A stretch of 6,488 nucleotides of DNA from JASGCK01 sp031430035 (GTDB taxonomy: Bacteria; Pseudomonadota; Gammaproteobacteria; Burkholderiales; Burkholderiaceae_C): assembly GCA_031430035.1 (NCBI GenBank), contig JANPAS010000080.1, positions 1-6,488 of the forward strand. Direction: 5' to 3'. The position numbers and the translations under genes were made by a program. Below the pieces are notes generated by a model. It worked only from the letters and a program-made list of their open reading frames with translations. It searched no databases and was not told the DNA's origin. Numbering within the stretch: position 1 is the first letter of the stretch; every line of letters begins with the position of its first letter. This document shows positions 6,231 through 6,488 of the stretch, piece after piece.

Positions 6231-6488
6231 TTATGTGCCACGCACAAACAAAGTCACCAGTGGCTCGTCGCCGATTTGGCAGCTCCAGTGTCCGTGTAGC
6301 GCGGGATCAAAAGTTGCGCCAGTTGGCAAATGATCCGCCGAATAAAAATGCTCGCCAGCTTTAAATTCTCGAAGAGAGCCGTCCTGCAGCCCAATACCCA
6401 TGCGGCCTTGCAAGATAAACACCCACTGCGCGGCCGCACCCGTGCAGTGAAATTGACTGCGAAAACCGACAGGGCTATGGCGTAGCTG
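6231..6488 (-). CDS. Cupin-domain protein, C-terminal part, cut by the right edge
   Basis: The frame is open from the right edge to the TAA at 6231-6233, giving 85 C-terminal residues; the start lies outside the window. The sequence reads as a small beta-barrel cupin: a strand around QWVFILQGRMGIGLQDG, the turn REFKAGEHFYSADHLPTG, then FDPALHGHWSCQIGDEPLVTLFV. This is the usual order of cupin motifs 1 and 2, ending near the C-terminus. Metal ligands look non-canonical: one His (visible residue 14) stands where HxH is usual, and Gln (21) stands where the motif Glu is expected. The protein may therefore be a non-catalytic or ligand-binding cupin. A GTG at 6420-6422 is not a credible start because the cupin fold continues upstream of it. 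It is convergent with the TSUP gene, so it belongs to another transcription unit. Function is unknown. Confidence 0.75.
   Translation of the reverse strand, partial: QLRHSPVGFRSQFHCTGAAAQWVFILQGRMGIGLQDGSLREFKAGEHFYSADHLPTGATFDPALHGHWSCQIGDEPLVTLFVRGT

Overview
The window looks like a chromosomal piece of a betaproteobacterium, probably Burkholderiales. I base this on the character of the encoded proteins (GlcE, GlcF, PanB and PanD types), moderate GC content, and a GC-rich palindromic repeat of a kind common in beta- and gammaproteobacteria. I ran no database search, so the placement is an inference.

Layout. From about 5402 down to the left edge, six genes lie head to tail on the minus strand. 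In transcription order they are glcE (FAD subunit of glycolate oxidase), a class II aldolase/adducin-family gene, a Tat-exported PhoD-like phosphatase/phosphodiesterase, panD (aspartate 1-decarboxylase), glcF (iron-sulfur subunit of glycolate oxidase) and panB (ketopantoate hydroxymethyltransferase, cut by the left edge). Every junction is within 4 nt: a 2-nt gap, a 4-nt gap, an ATGA overlap, a TAATG overlap and another ATGA overlap. This is best read as one translationally coupled operon. To the right, a TSUP (TauE/SafE) family transporter gene runs divergently on the plus strand from 5444. It converges on a minus-strand cupin-domain gene that is cut by the right edge.

How the genes fit together. 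glcE and glcF encode two of the three subunits of glycolate dehydrogenase/oxidase (glycolate to glyoxylate). The third, glcD, is not in the window. panD and panB supply the two branches of pantothenate and CoA synthesis (beta-alanine and ketopantoate). Interleaving these pathways with a secreted phosphatase and an aldolase-fold protein in one tight operon is the main oddity. A possible link is one-carbon metabolism: glyoxylate can feed glycine and then methylene-tetrahydrofolate, which PanB uses. That link is inference.

Other notable points. A REP-like palindromic element of about 41 bp lies in frame inside glcE, adding roughly a dozen residues to its FAD domain. The aldolase-fold protein keeps its three zinc histidines but has Ala where the aldolase catalytic Glu would be. 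Only about 41 bp separates the divergent glcE and TSUP starts. I saw no RNA genes, insertion sequences, CRISPR arrays or phage genes, and no convincing wholly new system. The window is almost fully coding, with no gene-free stretch above 300 bases.
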